DNA of 64,000 bases from the NCBI RefSeq assembly GCF_900111515.1, contig NZ_FOHS01000003.1, positions 496,001 through 560,000 of the forward strand, given 5' to 3'. A program made the position numbers and the translations under genes. Positions 37,015 to 44,672 of this stretch are shown one piece after another. How positions within the stretch are numbered: position 1 is the first letter of the stretch; each line of letters opens with the position of its first letter. This DNA is from Hymenobacter actinosclerus. GTDB lineage: Bacteria > Bacteroidota > Bacteroidia > Cytophagales > Hymenobacteraceae. Below the pieces are notes generated by a model. The model searched no databases and had not been told where the DNA came from. It saw only the letters and a list, made by a program, of their open reading frames with translations.

Positions 37015-38985
37015 CTACTCCTCCCCCACGTCAATACCCATCAGGCGCATGAGCTGGCTGGCGTTGAAGGAGCGGCAGACGCCGGGCGTGAGGTGGTAGT
37101 CGAAGCGCAGGGTACCGTCGGGGTTGAGGTAGGAGTTGAAGCTGACGTTGCGCACGTGGGCGGGCAGGTCAGTTTCGAGGGCGGCCAGCTCCAAATCGTG
37201 GGTGCTGATGAGGCCGCTGGCGGCCCGCTCGCGCAGCTGGAACACCAGCGCCCGCGCCCCCCGGTGCCGGTCGGCCGAGTTGGTACCCTTCAGAATCTCA
37301 TCGAGCAGGTAGAAAACGGGGAGGTTATCAGTTGTCAGTTGTGAGTTGCCAGTTGCCAGGCTGTTGGGTGATGAGGCGGGGGCTGTTTCAGCGTCGTCAG
37401 CGTCGTCAGCGGCCACCGAAACGACTCCGCCTGCAATTTTTAATGTTGAATTTTTAATTTTCAATTCCTCGCCAGCGGTCAGGTCCAGCAGCAGGCGCAG
37501 GCGCTTGAGCTCGGCGTAGAACGAGGACGTGCTTTCGGCCAGGTTGTCGTGGCTGCGCATGGCGGTGAACACCTGGGCGGGGCCGCTGCGGAAAGTGGCG
37601 GCGGCCACCACCGCGCCGGCCTGGGCCAGCACCAGATTCAGGCCCACGGTGCGCAGAAACGTGCTTTTGCCGGCCATGTTCGAGCCGGTTACGATAACAG
37701 TCTGGCCCGCGCCGGCCGTCTGAAAATCGTTGCGCACGCCCTCGCCGCCGAACAGCAGCGGGTGGCCCAGGCCGGTGGCTTCCACCGTGAGGGCCGCCGC
37801 CGAGAGGTCGGGCGTGGCAAACGTTGGGTTGGCGGCCTGGAACGCGCCCAGACTTACCAGCGCATCCAGTTCGGCCGCCGCTTCGAGCAGTGGCTCCAGG
37901 CCGCCCGTCACGCGCCGTTTCCAGCGTTCCAGCTGCCAGATGCCCCACAAATCCCAGAGCAGCAGCGTGTTCAGCAGGCCCGCCACGGCCGGGTTCTGGC
38001 GGGCCGAAAACCAGCCGGCAATATTGCCCAGGCGCTTCAGCAGCCGGGCGGCCGCCGTGTTGCCGGTGGCGTGCAGGGTACGGTGCAGCCGCTGCAACGC
38101 CGCGCTTTGCCAGGTGCCGGCCTCGAAGTGCGCCAGCTGGTCGTGGGCGGCCCGCAGCGCGTCGCGCATGGTGGTGGCGTGCTCGTAGTAGCGGGCCCGC
38201 ACCTGGCCGAACGCCCCGTTGAGGGCTACCGCCGGCAGCAACAGCAGCAGCCACTGCGCGCCCTGGCCGGTGAGCATCAGGGCCACGCCCGCCAAACCCA
38301 GCAGCGGCAGCAACCCCAGCAGCGGCAGCACCCAGCCGCGGCCGGCAAAGAAATCGGGCGCGCGCAACCAGCCGGCAAACTGGCGTGGGTCGGTTTCCTG
38401 GCGCGGGTAGTGCCGGGCGCGGGCCTGCCACTCCTGCTGCCAGGCCACGTTGGGGGCCAGCTCGGCGGCGGCCTGCTGGCGCTCCAGCACCGCTGCGGGC
38501 AGCGCCGGGGTCAGCAGCCAGCCGGCCAGCCAGTCCTGCCCCAGCCGCGAGGTGCTGCGGTTGAGCAGCTGAAACAGCGAGTGGTCGCCGAACACGTCGA
38601 GGTCGGCGGCGTAGGGGTGCTGGGCATCGAGGTAGCGGCGGCCGGGGTCGAAGCCGGCCAGCTCGCCGGCCAGCCGGGCCAGCTCGTCGCGGTTGAGCTG
38701 GGCCAGCAGCCGGTGATGCTCGCGGCGGTAGCCCACGGCATCGTGCCAGCGCACCAGCCCGATAAACACCAGGTAGGCGCCGAAGCCCAGGCCCAGCGCG
38801 GCGGCCGTCTGGCCGGCGCTCAGCAACGCCCAGATGCCCGCGCCCGCCGCCACAAACACAGCCAGCCGCACGAGTGCCACCGCCCGGTGCCGCCCGGCAA
38901 AATGGGTTTCCTGCGCCGTATGGTGGGTTAGGTTCTGCTGAAAAAGGTCGGCGGGGGTACTTGTGAGCGGGTGAAAATCGGACAC
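37015..38985 (-). CDS. Membrane-anchored MutS-like ATPase (MutS domain V)
   Basis: A 656-residue protein with a hydrophobic N-terminal pair (~33-80) and a second hydrophobic stretch (~215-260), then MutS core and ATPase domains. The ATPase shows Walker A TGSNMAGKST, the AMRSHDNLAESTSSFYAEL block, Walker B FYLLDEILKGTNS and the downstream H-loop STHDLELA. Mismatch-binding domain I is missing, so this is a MutS-related membrane protein common in Bacteroidota, not canonical MutS. The start is GTG 38985 (MSDFHPLTST). Between the STSSFY block and Walker B sits a ~50-residue non-conserved insertion encoded by tandem DNA words (see the repeat at 37331-37466). Confidence 0.85.
   Translation of the reverse strand: MSDFHPLTSTPADLFQQNLTHHTAQETHFAGRHRAVALVRLAVFVAAGAGIWALLSAGQTAAALGLGFGAYLVFIGLVRWHDAVGYRREHHRLLAQLNRDELARLAGELAGFDPGRRYLDAQHPYAADLDVFGDHSLFQLLNRSTSRLGQDWLAGWLLTPALPAAVLERQQAAAELAPNVAWQQEWQARARHYPRQETDPRQFAGWLRAPDFFAGRGWVLPLLGLLPLLGLAGVALMLTGQGAQWLLLLLPAVALNGAFGQVRARYYEHATTMRDALRAAHDQLAHFEAGTWQSAALQRLHRTLHATGNTAAARLLKRLGNIAGWFSARQNPAVAGLLNTLLLWDLWGIWQLERWKRRVTGGLEPLLEAAAELDALVSLGAFQAANPTFATPDLSAAALTVEATGLGHPLLFGGEGVRNDFQTAGAGQTVIVTGSNMAGKSTFLRTVGLNLVLAQAGAVVAAATFRSGPAQVFTAMRSHDNLAESTSSFYAELKRLRLLLDLTAGEELKIKNSTLKIAGGVVSVAADDADDAETAPASSPNSLATGNSQLTTDNLPVFYLLDEILKGTNSADRHRGARALVFQLRERAASGLISTHDLELAALETDLPAHVRNVSFNSYLNPDGTLRFDYHLTPGVCRSFNASQLMRLMGIDVGEE
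37331..37466. repeat. Heptamer and AT-rich word repeats inside the MutS-like gene
   Basis: Four heptamers (GTTGTCA, GTTGTGA, GTTGCCA, GTTGCCA; 37331-37358), a doubled nonamer GCGTCGTCA (37391-37408) and a TAATTTT/AATTTTC tract (37433-37466) lie in frame within the gene. They encode a low-complexity stretch (residues ~506-552: Asn/Ser/Thr-rich, ADDADD, LKIKNSTLKI) just before Walker B. The first word equals that of the hairpin at 7871. Confidence 0.85.
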
Positions 38986-39025
38986 GTTCGGGTGGTGAGG
39001 TGATAGGGAAAGCAGGCAACAAAGA

Positions 39026-39122
39026 ACGTCATTCAGAGCGAAGCGAAGAATCTGGCGTACTGACGTTGAATTACTATTGCAACGACTTCACGCCAGATTC
39101 TTCGCTTCGCTCTGAATGACGT
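39026..39122. repeat. GAGCGAAGCGAAGAATCT palindrome, copy A
   Basis: A perfect 33-bp inverted repeat (39026-39058 with 39090-39122); the loop holds a further CGTTG/CAACG stem. The same arm sequence recurs at 58586-58685 and, degenerate, inside the composite at 25371. It is in a divergent gap between the MutS-like and TonB-like genes. Confidence 0.93.
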
Positions 39123-39239
39123 TTTTGCAAATGCACTTCCAACCACTATCGCCCCACTTCCACCCAAATTTCCGAACTTGAAGGGCGGCGGGTACGGTTG
39201 TTGTGTCGGGCCGGCCGCATTTCGTCCTGCTTTATTTCT

Positions 39240-40031
39240 ATGAAACAGTCTTTTCGTCAGGTTCTGCTCACCGCCCTGCTCGGCACTGCCGCCCTGGCCC
39301 CGGCCGCGGCCCAGCAGAAACTCAAGTACCCCAAAGCGCCGGCCGCCAACGCCATTTACGACGCCGTGGAGAAACCCGCGCTGCCCGCCGGCGGCGTCGA
39401 GGCCTTCGCCCAGTACCTGGCCGACCACCAGCAATACCCCACGGCGGCGTTGCAGGCCGGGGCCCAGGGCACAGTAACCGTCAATTTCGTGGTCGAGAAA
39501 ACCGGTTCGCTCGCCGAAGTGGCCGTGGCCCAGCCCGGCAACGCCCTGCTCGATGCCGAAGCCGTGCGCCTCATCAAGGCCGCTCCGCGCTGGACGCCCG
39601 CCCGCCACCGCGGCGGCGTAGTCCGCCAGCGCCAGACGGTGCCCATCACGTTCCAGATTCCGGGCGAAACGGCGGCGGCCACGGCACCGGCAGCTTCGGG
39701 GGCAACGGCCGGCAGCGGCACCGAGGTGGTAACGGCCGACCGCCCGGCCCGGCCGGTGGGTGGCACGGAGGCCTTTTTCGAGTGGATTCAAACCAACCAG
39801 AAATACCCCGCCCTCGCCCTCCAGCGCAAAGTAGATGGCAAGGTAATGATGGAGTTTCTGGTGGAAAAAGACGGCTCGCTCACCGATATCAAAGTGATTA
39901 AGCGGCTGGGCTCGGGCCTCGATGAAGAAGCCCTGCGGCTGCTGAAAGCGGCGCCCAAATGGGAGCCCGCCTTATATAAAGGTCAGCCGGTAAAGCAAAA
40001 GATGGTGTTGCCGGTTGTATTCTCGCTGTAA
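39240..40031 (+). CDS. Exported protein with two TonB C-terminal domains
   Basis: A 263-residue protein with a cleavable-looking signal peptide (MKQSFRQVLLTALLGTAALA...AAAQ) and two tandem TonB_C-like domains: about 45-145 (GGVEAFAQYLADHQQYPTAA, then FVVEKTGSLAEVAV) and 175-263 (GGTEAFFEWIQTNQKYPALA, then FLVEKDGSLTDIKVI). TonB normally has one such domain, an N-terminal anchor helix and a Pro-rich spacer; the spacer and the anchor are absent here. It therefore probably binds partners in the periplasm instead of energising receptors. ATG 39240 gives the signal peptide. No ExbB/ExbD genes are nearby. Confidence 0.85.
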   Translation: MKQSFRQVLLTALLGTAALAPAAAQQKLKYPKAPAANAIYDAVEKPALPAGGVEAFAQYLADHQQYPTAALQAGAQGTVTVNFVVEKTGSLAEVAVAQPGNALLDAEAVRLIKAAPRWTPARHRGGVVRQRQTVPITFQIPGETAAATAPAASGATAGSGTEVVTADRPARPVGGTEAFFEWIQTNQKYPALALQRKVDGKVMMEFLVEKDGSLTDIKVIKRLGSGLDEEALRLLKAAPKWEPALYKGQPVKQKMVLPVVFSL

Positions 40032-40124
40032 GCCCGACAGTTGCTGCCGGGCTTGTGTAAAACCCTGTTCCCGCCCGTTGGCCTGAACTCCGGGCCACCT
40101 GCTTTTTGCTCTCTTCCTTCCGCT

Positions 40125-41696
40125 ATGTTGTCGCCCTTGCCGCTGCTTTCTGCCCCGCCCGTTGCCTTTGGCACCCCGCTGCCCCTGCCCACCAGCCACC
40201 CCATCTGGCCCTACCAGGCGCGGTTTCGGCAGGCGGCCCAAACGGTGGCCAACGGCCTGTTCAATGCCCTCGACGAAGACCTCGAACCCTACGTGTACCT
40301 GCTGGCGCTGCCCGTAACCGCGGCCGGCCGCAGCCACAACGACCTGTACCCCGTGGCCGAGTTCGAGCCCGCCCAGGAAGCACTGCCGGCCCATCATTTT
40401 GCGCGGGTGCTGGAGCGGGGCCAGGCCCTGCAACAAGCCCACAACTGGCAGCTCTCCGACCCCGACATCGAGAGTGAGGACATGCAGCGCCGCAAGCAGT
40501 TTGGACGGGGCGTGCGTCTGGCCGTGCAGGAGGTTCTCGACGAGCTCGATGCCACCGATAAGCGGCTGTCGTTTGCCGGCTGGCCCGCCCAGATTGGCCA
40601 TTTCGCGGTGATGCCCGTGCTCCGGCTCAACCGCAAGGTGTACAACAGCTACCCCTCGCTGCAACCCAACCGCTTCTACACCGACGGCCGCCAGTTGCCC
40701 CACTCCCTCATTCAGGCGGCCATTCTGCGCTTCAACGAAGACTGCATCAAGTCGCTGACCGAGCCCGAACCCGGCTCCGGCCTGCTCATCCGCCCCCGCG
40801 ACACCGAGGAGATTATCCGCTCGGCGGGCAAGCTGTTCATGGACACGCCGGCCCAGGACATGGGCATGAACCCGGTGGTTACCAAGCTGTTCGCTACCTG
40901 CAACACCATTTCGTCGTTGCGCTACGAAGGGGCCGAGGGGGTAGGCAAGCTGCTGCTGGCCCGCCGGGGCCACCCCAACCTGGCCGAGGTGTTCGCCCTC
41001 ACCTGCCCCACCCCGCTCACCGACTACCGGGCCGTGCGCAAGCTGCTCGAAATGACGACCTCCGACGTGAGCCTGCTGGCCGATGGCGAGAACGTGTACG
41101 CCCTGGGCCGGCAAATCGGCCAGTACGATGCCGCCCGCGAAGATTTGTTTGTCATCAGCTTCATCACCCACTATGCCTGGGAGTTTCAGCACGGCGGGCA
41201 GGTGCTCATGCGGGCCCACTACGGCCACCCCAGCCTGCCCCGGGCGCGCCTCAACCGCACCAAGTTCCGCCGCGACCTGCGCCGCACGTTCGAGCTCACC
41301 GATTCGGCCAAAGTCGAAAAGCTCTGGGACGTGGTGCTCGAAGCCAGCCGCCAGAAGCATGGCACGCTGCTCGTCATCACCACCGAGGCGCTGGCCGAAG
41401 CCGACCGCCTCAAGCTGCAATGCACCCTCATCGAGCCCGTGCCGCTCACCCCGCTCATCACCCGCCTCGTTACGGCCATCGACGGCGCCGTGCTCCTCGA
41501 CCCGGACGCGTACTGCTATTCCATCGGCGTGATTCTGGACGGCAAGGCCACTGGCCGCGGCACCAGCACCCGTGGCGCCCGCTACAACTCGGCCATCCGC
41601 TACGTCGAAAGCAGCCCCTACCCCTGCCTGGCCATCGTGGTAAGCGAAGACGGCCTGATGGACGTGATTACCAAGGAAAGCATGCGGGAAGAGTAG
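40125..41696 (+). CDS. Putative DACNV-type sensor plus diadenylate-cyclase-like (DAC) domain protein
   Basis: A 523-residue soluble protein. The C-terminal ~150 residues resemble the DisA_N/DAC fold that makes cyclic di-AMP: DGA (residues 453-455), then YSIGVILDG, and LAIVVSEDGLMDVI. In the second catalytic site the usual RHR is replaced: GARYNSA gives Arg486-Tyr487-Asn488. The long N-terminal region (~350 residues, starting near PIWPYQARFRQAAQTVANGL) matches what is annotated as the probable sensor domain DACNV. The gene is likely a nucleotide sensor or second-messenger enzyme, but activity is uncertain. ATG 40125 fits the spacing after the TonB-like gene (93 bases). Confidence 0.75.
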   Translation: MLSPLPLLSAPPVAFGTPLPLPTSHPIWPYQARFRQAAQTVANGLFNALDEDLEPYVYLLALPVTAAGRSHNDLYPVAEFEPAQEALPAHHFARVLERGQALQQAHNWQLSDPDIESEDMQRRKQFGRGVRLAVQEVLDELDATDKRLSFAGWPAQIGHFAVMPVLRLNRKVYNSYPSLQPNRFYTDGRQLPHSLIQAAILRFNEDCIKSLTEPEPGSGLLIRPRDTEEIIRSAGKLFMDTPAQDMGMNPVVTKLFATCNTISSLRYEGAEGVGKLLLARRGHPNLAEVFALTCPTPLTDYRAVRKLLEMTTSDVSLLADGENVYALGRQIGQYDAAREDLFVISFITHYAWEFQHGGQVLMRAHYGHPSLPRARLNRTKFRRDLRRTFELTDSAKVEKLWDVVLEASRQKHGTLLVITTEALAEADRLKLQCTLIEPVPLTPLITRLVTAIDGAVLLDPDAYCYSIGVILDGKATGRGTSTRGARYNSAIRYVESSPYPCLAIVVSEDGLMDVITKESMREE

Positions 41697-41879
41697 CGGT
41701 GAGATGGCTCAAGGTGAGATGGTGAAATGGTGATATGGTGATATGGTGATATGGTGAGTTTGACGTTCTGGGGGCCTCATGGCGCCAATTGTGCCGGTAG
41801 GCCCCCAGGCCCCCAGAACCCCAGAACGTCAAACTCACCATTTCACCATCTCACCATCTCACCTTGAGCCATCTCACCG
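41697..41879. repeat. Word-armed hairpin with conserved core (copy 3)
   Basis: A long imperfect inverted repeat; the outer 29 bp (from 41697) pair perfectly with the end at 41879. The arms are built from GGTGAGAT, GGTGATAT and GTGAAATG words and differ by whole-word gains or losses. The core at 41770-41806 matches that at 11190-11226 (32 of 37). The TGA stop of the convergent DUF4442 gene lies in the right arm; the DAC gene's TAG stop abuts the left. Confidence 0.92.
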
Positions 41880-42389
41880 TTTCGCCCGAAACGACCAAGT
41901 AATCCGGAACACGGCTACCGGGTCGCCGGATTCATCGACGCCGGTGCTGGTGGCCAGCACGGTGCGGCCCTCGCCGGTGGCGCGGCTCTCGGCAATGGCC
42001 TGGCCGATAGCGGCGCCGTCGGGGCAGGTGAAGCGGATGAGGCCCACGGCTTTCTTGGTGAAGTCGGCCTCCAGGCCTACCACCAGCATAGACACCGGGC
42101 TGCCACTCTGCACGTGCATCATGGCCAGCAGGCCGCTGGCCATTTCGGCGGCCATACTCAGGCAGGCGAAATAGATGCTACGAAACGGGTTCTGGGTCAG
42201 GTATTTATAAGGAATCGTGATGGTGCAGCGCTCCGGCTGCACCTCGGCCACGCGCAACCCGGCCAGGTAGGCCATCGGCAGCTTGCGCAGCATGAACAGC
42301 TTTAGCTTCAGCGGGTTGCTGATGGCACGGCGGAATTTCTCCAGGCGGGCGGTATCGGGCGGGGCAACGGCAGCAGATTGGTCGGACAT
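41874..42389 (-). CDS. DUF4442 hotdog-fold protein (thioesterase-like)
   Basis: A 171-residue protein of the DUF4442 family, a hotdog-fold group related to acyl-CoA thioesterases. Seen: PMAYLAGLRVAEVQPERCTI near residue 40, then KYLTQNPFRSIYFACLSMAA and a helix with EMASGLLAM. The Asn/Arg in TQNPFRSIY is typical of the family. Catalysis has not been shown for it. The stop codon is provided by the preceding repeat arm. A perfect palindrome overlaps its likely promoter. Confidence 0.85.
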   Translation of the reverse strand: MSDQSAAVAPPDTARLEKFRRAISNPLKLKLFMLRKLPMAYLAGLRVAEVQPERCTITIPYKYLTQNPFRSIYFACLSMAAEMASGLLAMMHVQSGSPVSMLVVGLEADFTKKAVGLIRFTCPDGAAIGQAIAESRATGEGRTVLATSTGVDESGDPVAVFRITWSFRAKR

Positions 42390-42414
42390 GACGAGCGGGT
42401 TTCCTACAAGAAAC

Positions 42415-42438
42415 GAAATTTACTCGGCATGCCGAGTA
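42415..42438 (-). promoter_or_regulatory. Possible promoter and palindromic operator for the DUF4442 gene
   Basis: A perfect loopless 18-bp palindrome, TACTCGGCATGCCGAGTA (42421-42438), overlaps the upstream edge of a TAAATTTC -7 box (42415-42422 on the minus strand). The position between -7 and -33 is where a repressor would bind. No -33 box is seen. It may alternatively be part of the adjacent repeat. Confidence 0.4.
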
Positions 42439-42519
42439 ATGTGGCCCGGACTTAAGTGCTTAGCCCGGCTGCCGGGCCGTTCCAACCAGCGGGCCACGGA
42501 CTGAAGTCCGGGCCACATT
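42439..42519. terminator. Hairpin after the PPC-domain gene
   Basis: A 20-bp inverted repeat (42439-42458 with 42500-42519, 19 of 20) containing GGACTT/AAGTCC and an inner CCCGG/CCGGG stem. It begins 14 bases after the PPC gene stop (minus strand) and lies upstream of the DUF4442 gene. There is no T-run. Confidence 0.6.
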
Positions 42520-42532
42520 TCACGTGTACGGT

Positions 42533-43108
42533 CTACTTTTTACGCGCTGCCGGGCTTTTCCTGGGCGGGCTAACCGGGACGGCGGGCCACACGACCAGCT
42601 CTTGGTAGCCAAAGGTGGGGTCGGTTTCGCGCCGGAAATCCAGGGCCGGCAGCTCACCAATAACCAGCTCAGCGGTGGTGTAGATGAGGTTGCCATCGAG
42701 CAGGTGCCCGCCCAGGGTGCGGCCCGTCGAGTCGGCCACCGAAAGGTGCAGGTGGCTGCCATTTACCGAAAGCGTACCGACGAGCGACACGATTTCAAAA
42801 TGGCCCTGGTAGACGGTGGGGCCCTCCTGGTTGGCCAGCCGGAGCGTGGCCGTCGTCAGGCTGCCCACGCCCGTGAGCACGCAGGCGGCGCGCAGCCCGT
42901 GCGCCTGGGCAAAGGCCAGTAGCTCGCGCCGCAAGTCCTGCCCCGGCTTCAGGCGCAGGGCGTAGGTACGCAGGGGCGACGAAGCGGTAGCAGCGTCAGA
43001 AGCAGGGCTAGGGTCAACCAATGGAACGTCAGGCACAGGCTTAACGGCAGTTTGCGCAACTCCTGGAGCTGCCAAGAGGAGCAGGTATACCAGCAGAAGC
43101 CGGGACAT
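42533..43108 (-). CDS. Exported PPC/DUF296-domain protein
   Basis: A 191-residue protein. A clear signal peptide (MSRLLLVYLLLLAAPGVAQT) is followed by a Pro/Ser/Ala linker and a PPC (DUF296) domain from about residue 50: YALRLKPGQDLRRELLAFA, VLTGVGSLTTATLRLA, then the motif SHLHLSVADSTGRTLGGHL with its conserved His residues. PPC domains occur in plant AT-hook proteins and in bacterial proteins of unknown function with a trimeric fold. A signal sequence means this copy acts in the periplasm, so DNA binding is unlikely. ATG 43108 was chosen to give the signal peptide. Confidence 0.82.
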   Translation of the reverse strand: MSRLLLVYLLLLAAPGVAQTAVKPVPDVPLVDPSPASDAATASSPLRTYALRLKPGQDLRRELLAFAQAHGLRAACVLTGVGSLTTATLRLANQEGPTVYQGHFEIVSLVGTLSVNGSHLHLSVADSTGRTLGGHLLDGNLIYTTAELVIGELPALDFRRETDPTFGYQELVVWPAVPVSPPRKSPAARKK

Positions 43109-43289
43109 GAGGTAGCAACCGTATGAATAAGAGCTTACGCGAGTCAACTGCCAGGTCTGTGCGATTCTGGATAAATGCCGCGGCGGGCTTTTCCTGGAGA
43201 AATGTTACAAAATAATACTCACCCCGAAATAGTTTGCGAAAAGCAGGCGGCTGGTTTTGAACAAAATAGCTTAGCAGGACTCCCGCGAG

Positions 43290-43327
43290 CCGTTCAACCA
43301 CGAAGCGCAACGAGTCGCCTCGCTACA
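43290..43327. repeat. Possible degenerate half of the TGTAGAGACGC palindrome
   Basis: GTTCAAC-CACGA...CTCGCTACA resembles one arm plus loop edge (GTTCAACGACGA ... GTCTCTACA) of the repeats at 15937 and 27511. No partner arm was found. Uncertain. Confidence 0.3.
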
Positions 43328-43400
43328 ACATCCGCCCGATTCACTTCCCGGTGAGTGTCACTAACCCGTTTTTCAACTACGCTTCATCCTTGTCAACCCC

Positions 43401-44669
43401 TTACTTATTGAAGCTCACGTTGCCGTAGCGGACTTTGATGTTTACGTTGCCGCCGTTGCGGGCCGAGGCCGCCCCAAACGTGCCCTGCGTGTCGCTGGAA
43501 TTGGGGCTGGTTTCCTCCGAGGCCACTTTCACGAGGCGCTTGTCTACCAGCAGCTGGCCGTGCTCGGTATTCACATCGAAGCCGAAGGCGGCGCCGTCGG
43601 GGAAGTTGAGCAGGATGGTGCTGTAACCGCCGTCGAGGGTGATCTGGCGGAAGTTGGGGCCGGTGTTGCGCACTTCGAAGCTGGGGCTGTACTGCACCTT
43701 CATATCAAGGGCGCTGTTAAGCTTATCGACGCTGAAGCGCGAGTAGCCCGAGCTGCCGCGCAGGTTCTGGACCGTACCCAGGGCCACGTCGCCGTACTTG
43801 CTGTGCACGGTCAGGTCGCTTACCAGCCCGATGTCGATGTCGGAGTAGTTGCTGCGCAGCTCCACGCTGCCGCCTTCGGTGAGGCGCACTTTGGCGTAGG
43901 AAGCCTCGATGACGGCCCGGCAGGCGAAGGGCACGGCGGCGCGGGCATTGTTGAGCTTGAGGCTGTTGCGCGGACCTTCCAAGCGGGCCGTGCGCAGGTG
44001 CCCGTACTCCACGGCCAGCTCGGTGGCCCCGGTCAGGTTGCCGGTCAGGCTGATTTCGCCGAAGGCCGTGTGCAGGGCCAGCGGGTTGTTGGCGGGCACC
44101 CACACGGTGTAGTTTACCTCGTAGAGCTTCACCTGGCTGCGGCACTCGCGGGGCAGCTCGCCAAAGCGCGAGCGGGCCGAAACGCCCCCCGTGGCGGGGT
44201 CGCGGGCCAGCAGCTCCACCTCAATCATGGCCTGCAACTCCTGCGCCTTTTCGTCGGTGTCGGCTCGGGTAATGATGGTAACGTCGGTGCGGATTTCGGG
44301 CCGGTTCCACACGTTTACCTGCACCCGGCCGTAGCGGGTATCGAGGGTGTAGAGCCTGGTGGGGCTGGTGGCAAACGTGCGGCTGAGCCGGCGCACCTTC
44401 TCCACGGCCGGCGCGGGGGCGGCATCGTTCTGGGCTGGTCCCTGCTCAGTGCTTTGGGCGGGGCCCTGGGCGGCGCTGCTCATACGGGGCGCGGCCGGGC
44501 CCGACTGGCCGGGCAGCGGCGCGGCGGCCGGCTCGCAGAAATGGGCATCGGTAGGGCCACCCGGCGCCACCACCTGGGCTCGGGCCGCGCCCAGAGTCAG
44601 GCTCAGCAGCGCTGCCAACGCCAGCCGCAGATGGCTGGCCCCGTTGCTTTTCATCCGGAACCAAGGCAT
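43401..44669 (-). CDS. Exported DUF4097-like beta-repeat protein in an ECF sigma operon
   Basis: A 422-residue secreted protein. A signal peptide (LALAALLSLTLGAARAQ) is followed by a Pro/Ala linker and a long right-handed beta-helix-like domain. It has short strand repeats such as IEASYAKVRLTEGGSVELRS, then NYSDIDIG and VHSKYGDVALG, ending GNVNIKVRYGNVSFNK. This matches the DUF4097/adhesin-like family often carried by sigma/anti-sigma operons in Bacteroidota. Its role is unknown. The gene starts three bases after the anti-sigma-like stop, so translation is coupled. An internal Met six codons later is another possible start. Confidence 0.8.
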   Translation of the reverse strand: MPWFRMKSNGASHLRLALAALLSLTLGAARAQVVAPGGPTDAHFCEPAAAPLPGQSGPAAPRMSSAAQGPAQSTEQGPAQNDAAPAPAVEKVRRLSRTFATSPTRLYTLDTRYGRVQVNVWNRPEIRTDVTIITRADTDEKAQELQAMIEVELLARDPATGGVSARSRFGELPRECRSQVKLYEVNYTVWVPANNPLALHTAFGEISLTGNLTGATELAVEYGHLRTARLEGPRNSLKLNNARAAVPFACRAVIEASYAKVRLTEGGSVELRSNYSDIDIGLVSDLTVHSKYGDVALGTVQNLRGSSGYSRFSVDKLNSALDMKVQYSPSFEVRNTGPNFRQITLDGGYSTILLNFPDGAAFGFDVNTEHGQLLVDKRLVKVASEETSPNSSDTQGTFGAASARNGGNVNIKVRYGNVSFNK

Positions 44670-44672
44670 GGC

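Noticed and set aside
39240..40031. Calling the gene tonB
   Set aside because: It lacks the anchor helix and Pro-rich spacer and has two C-terminal domains; no ExbB/ExbD genes.
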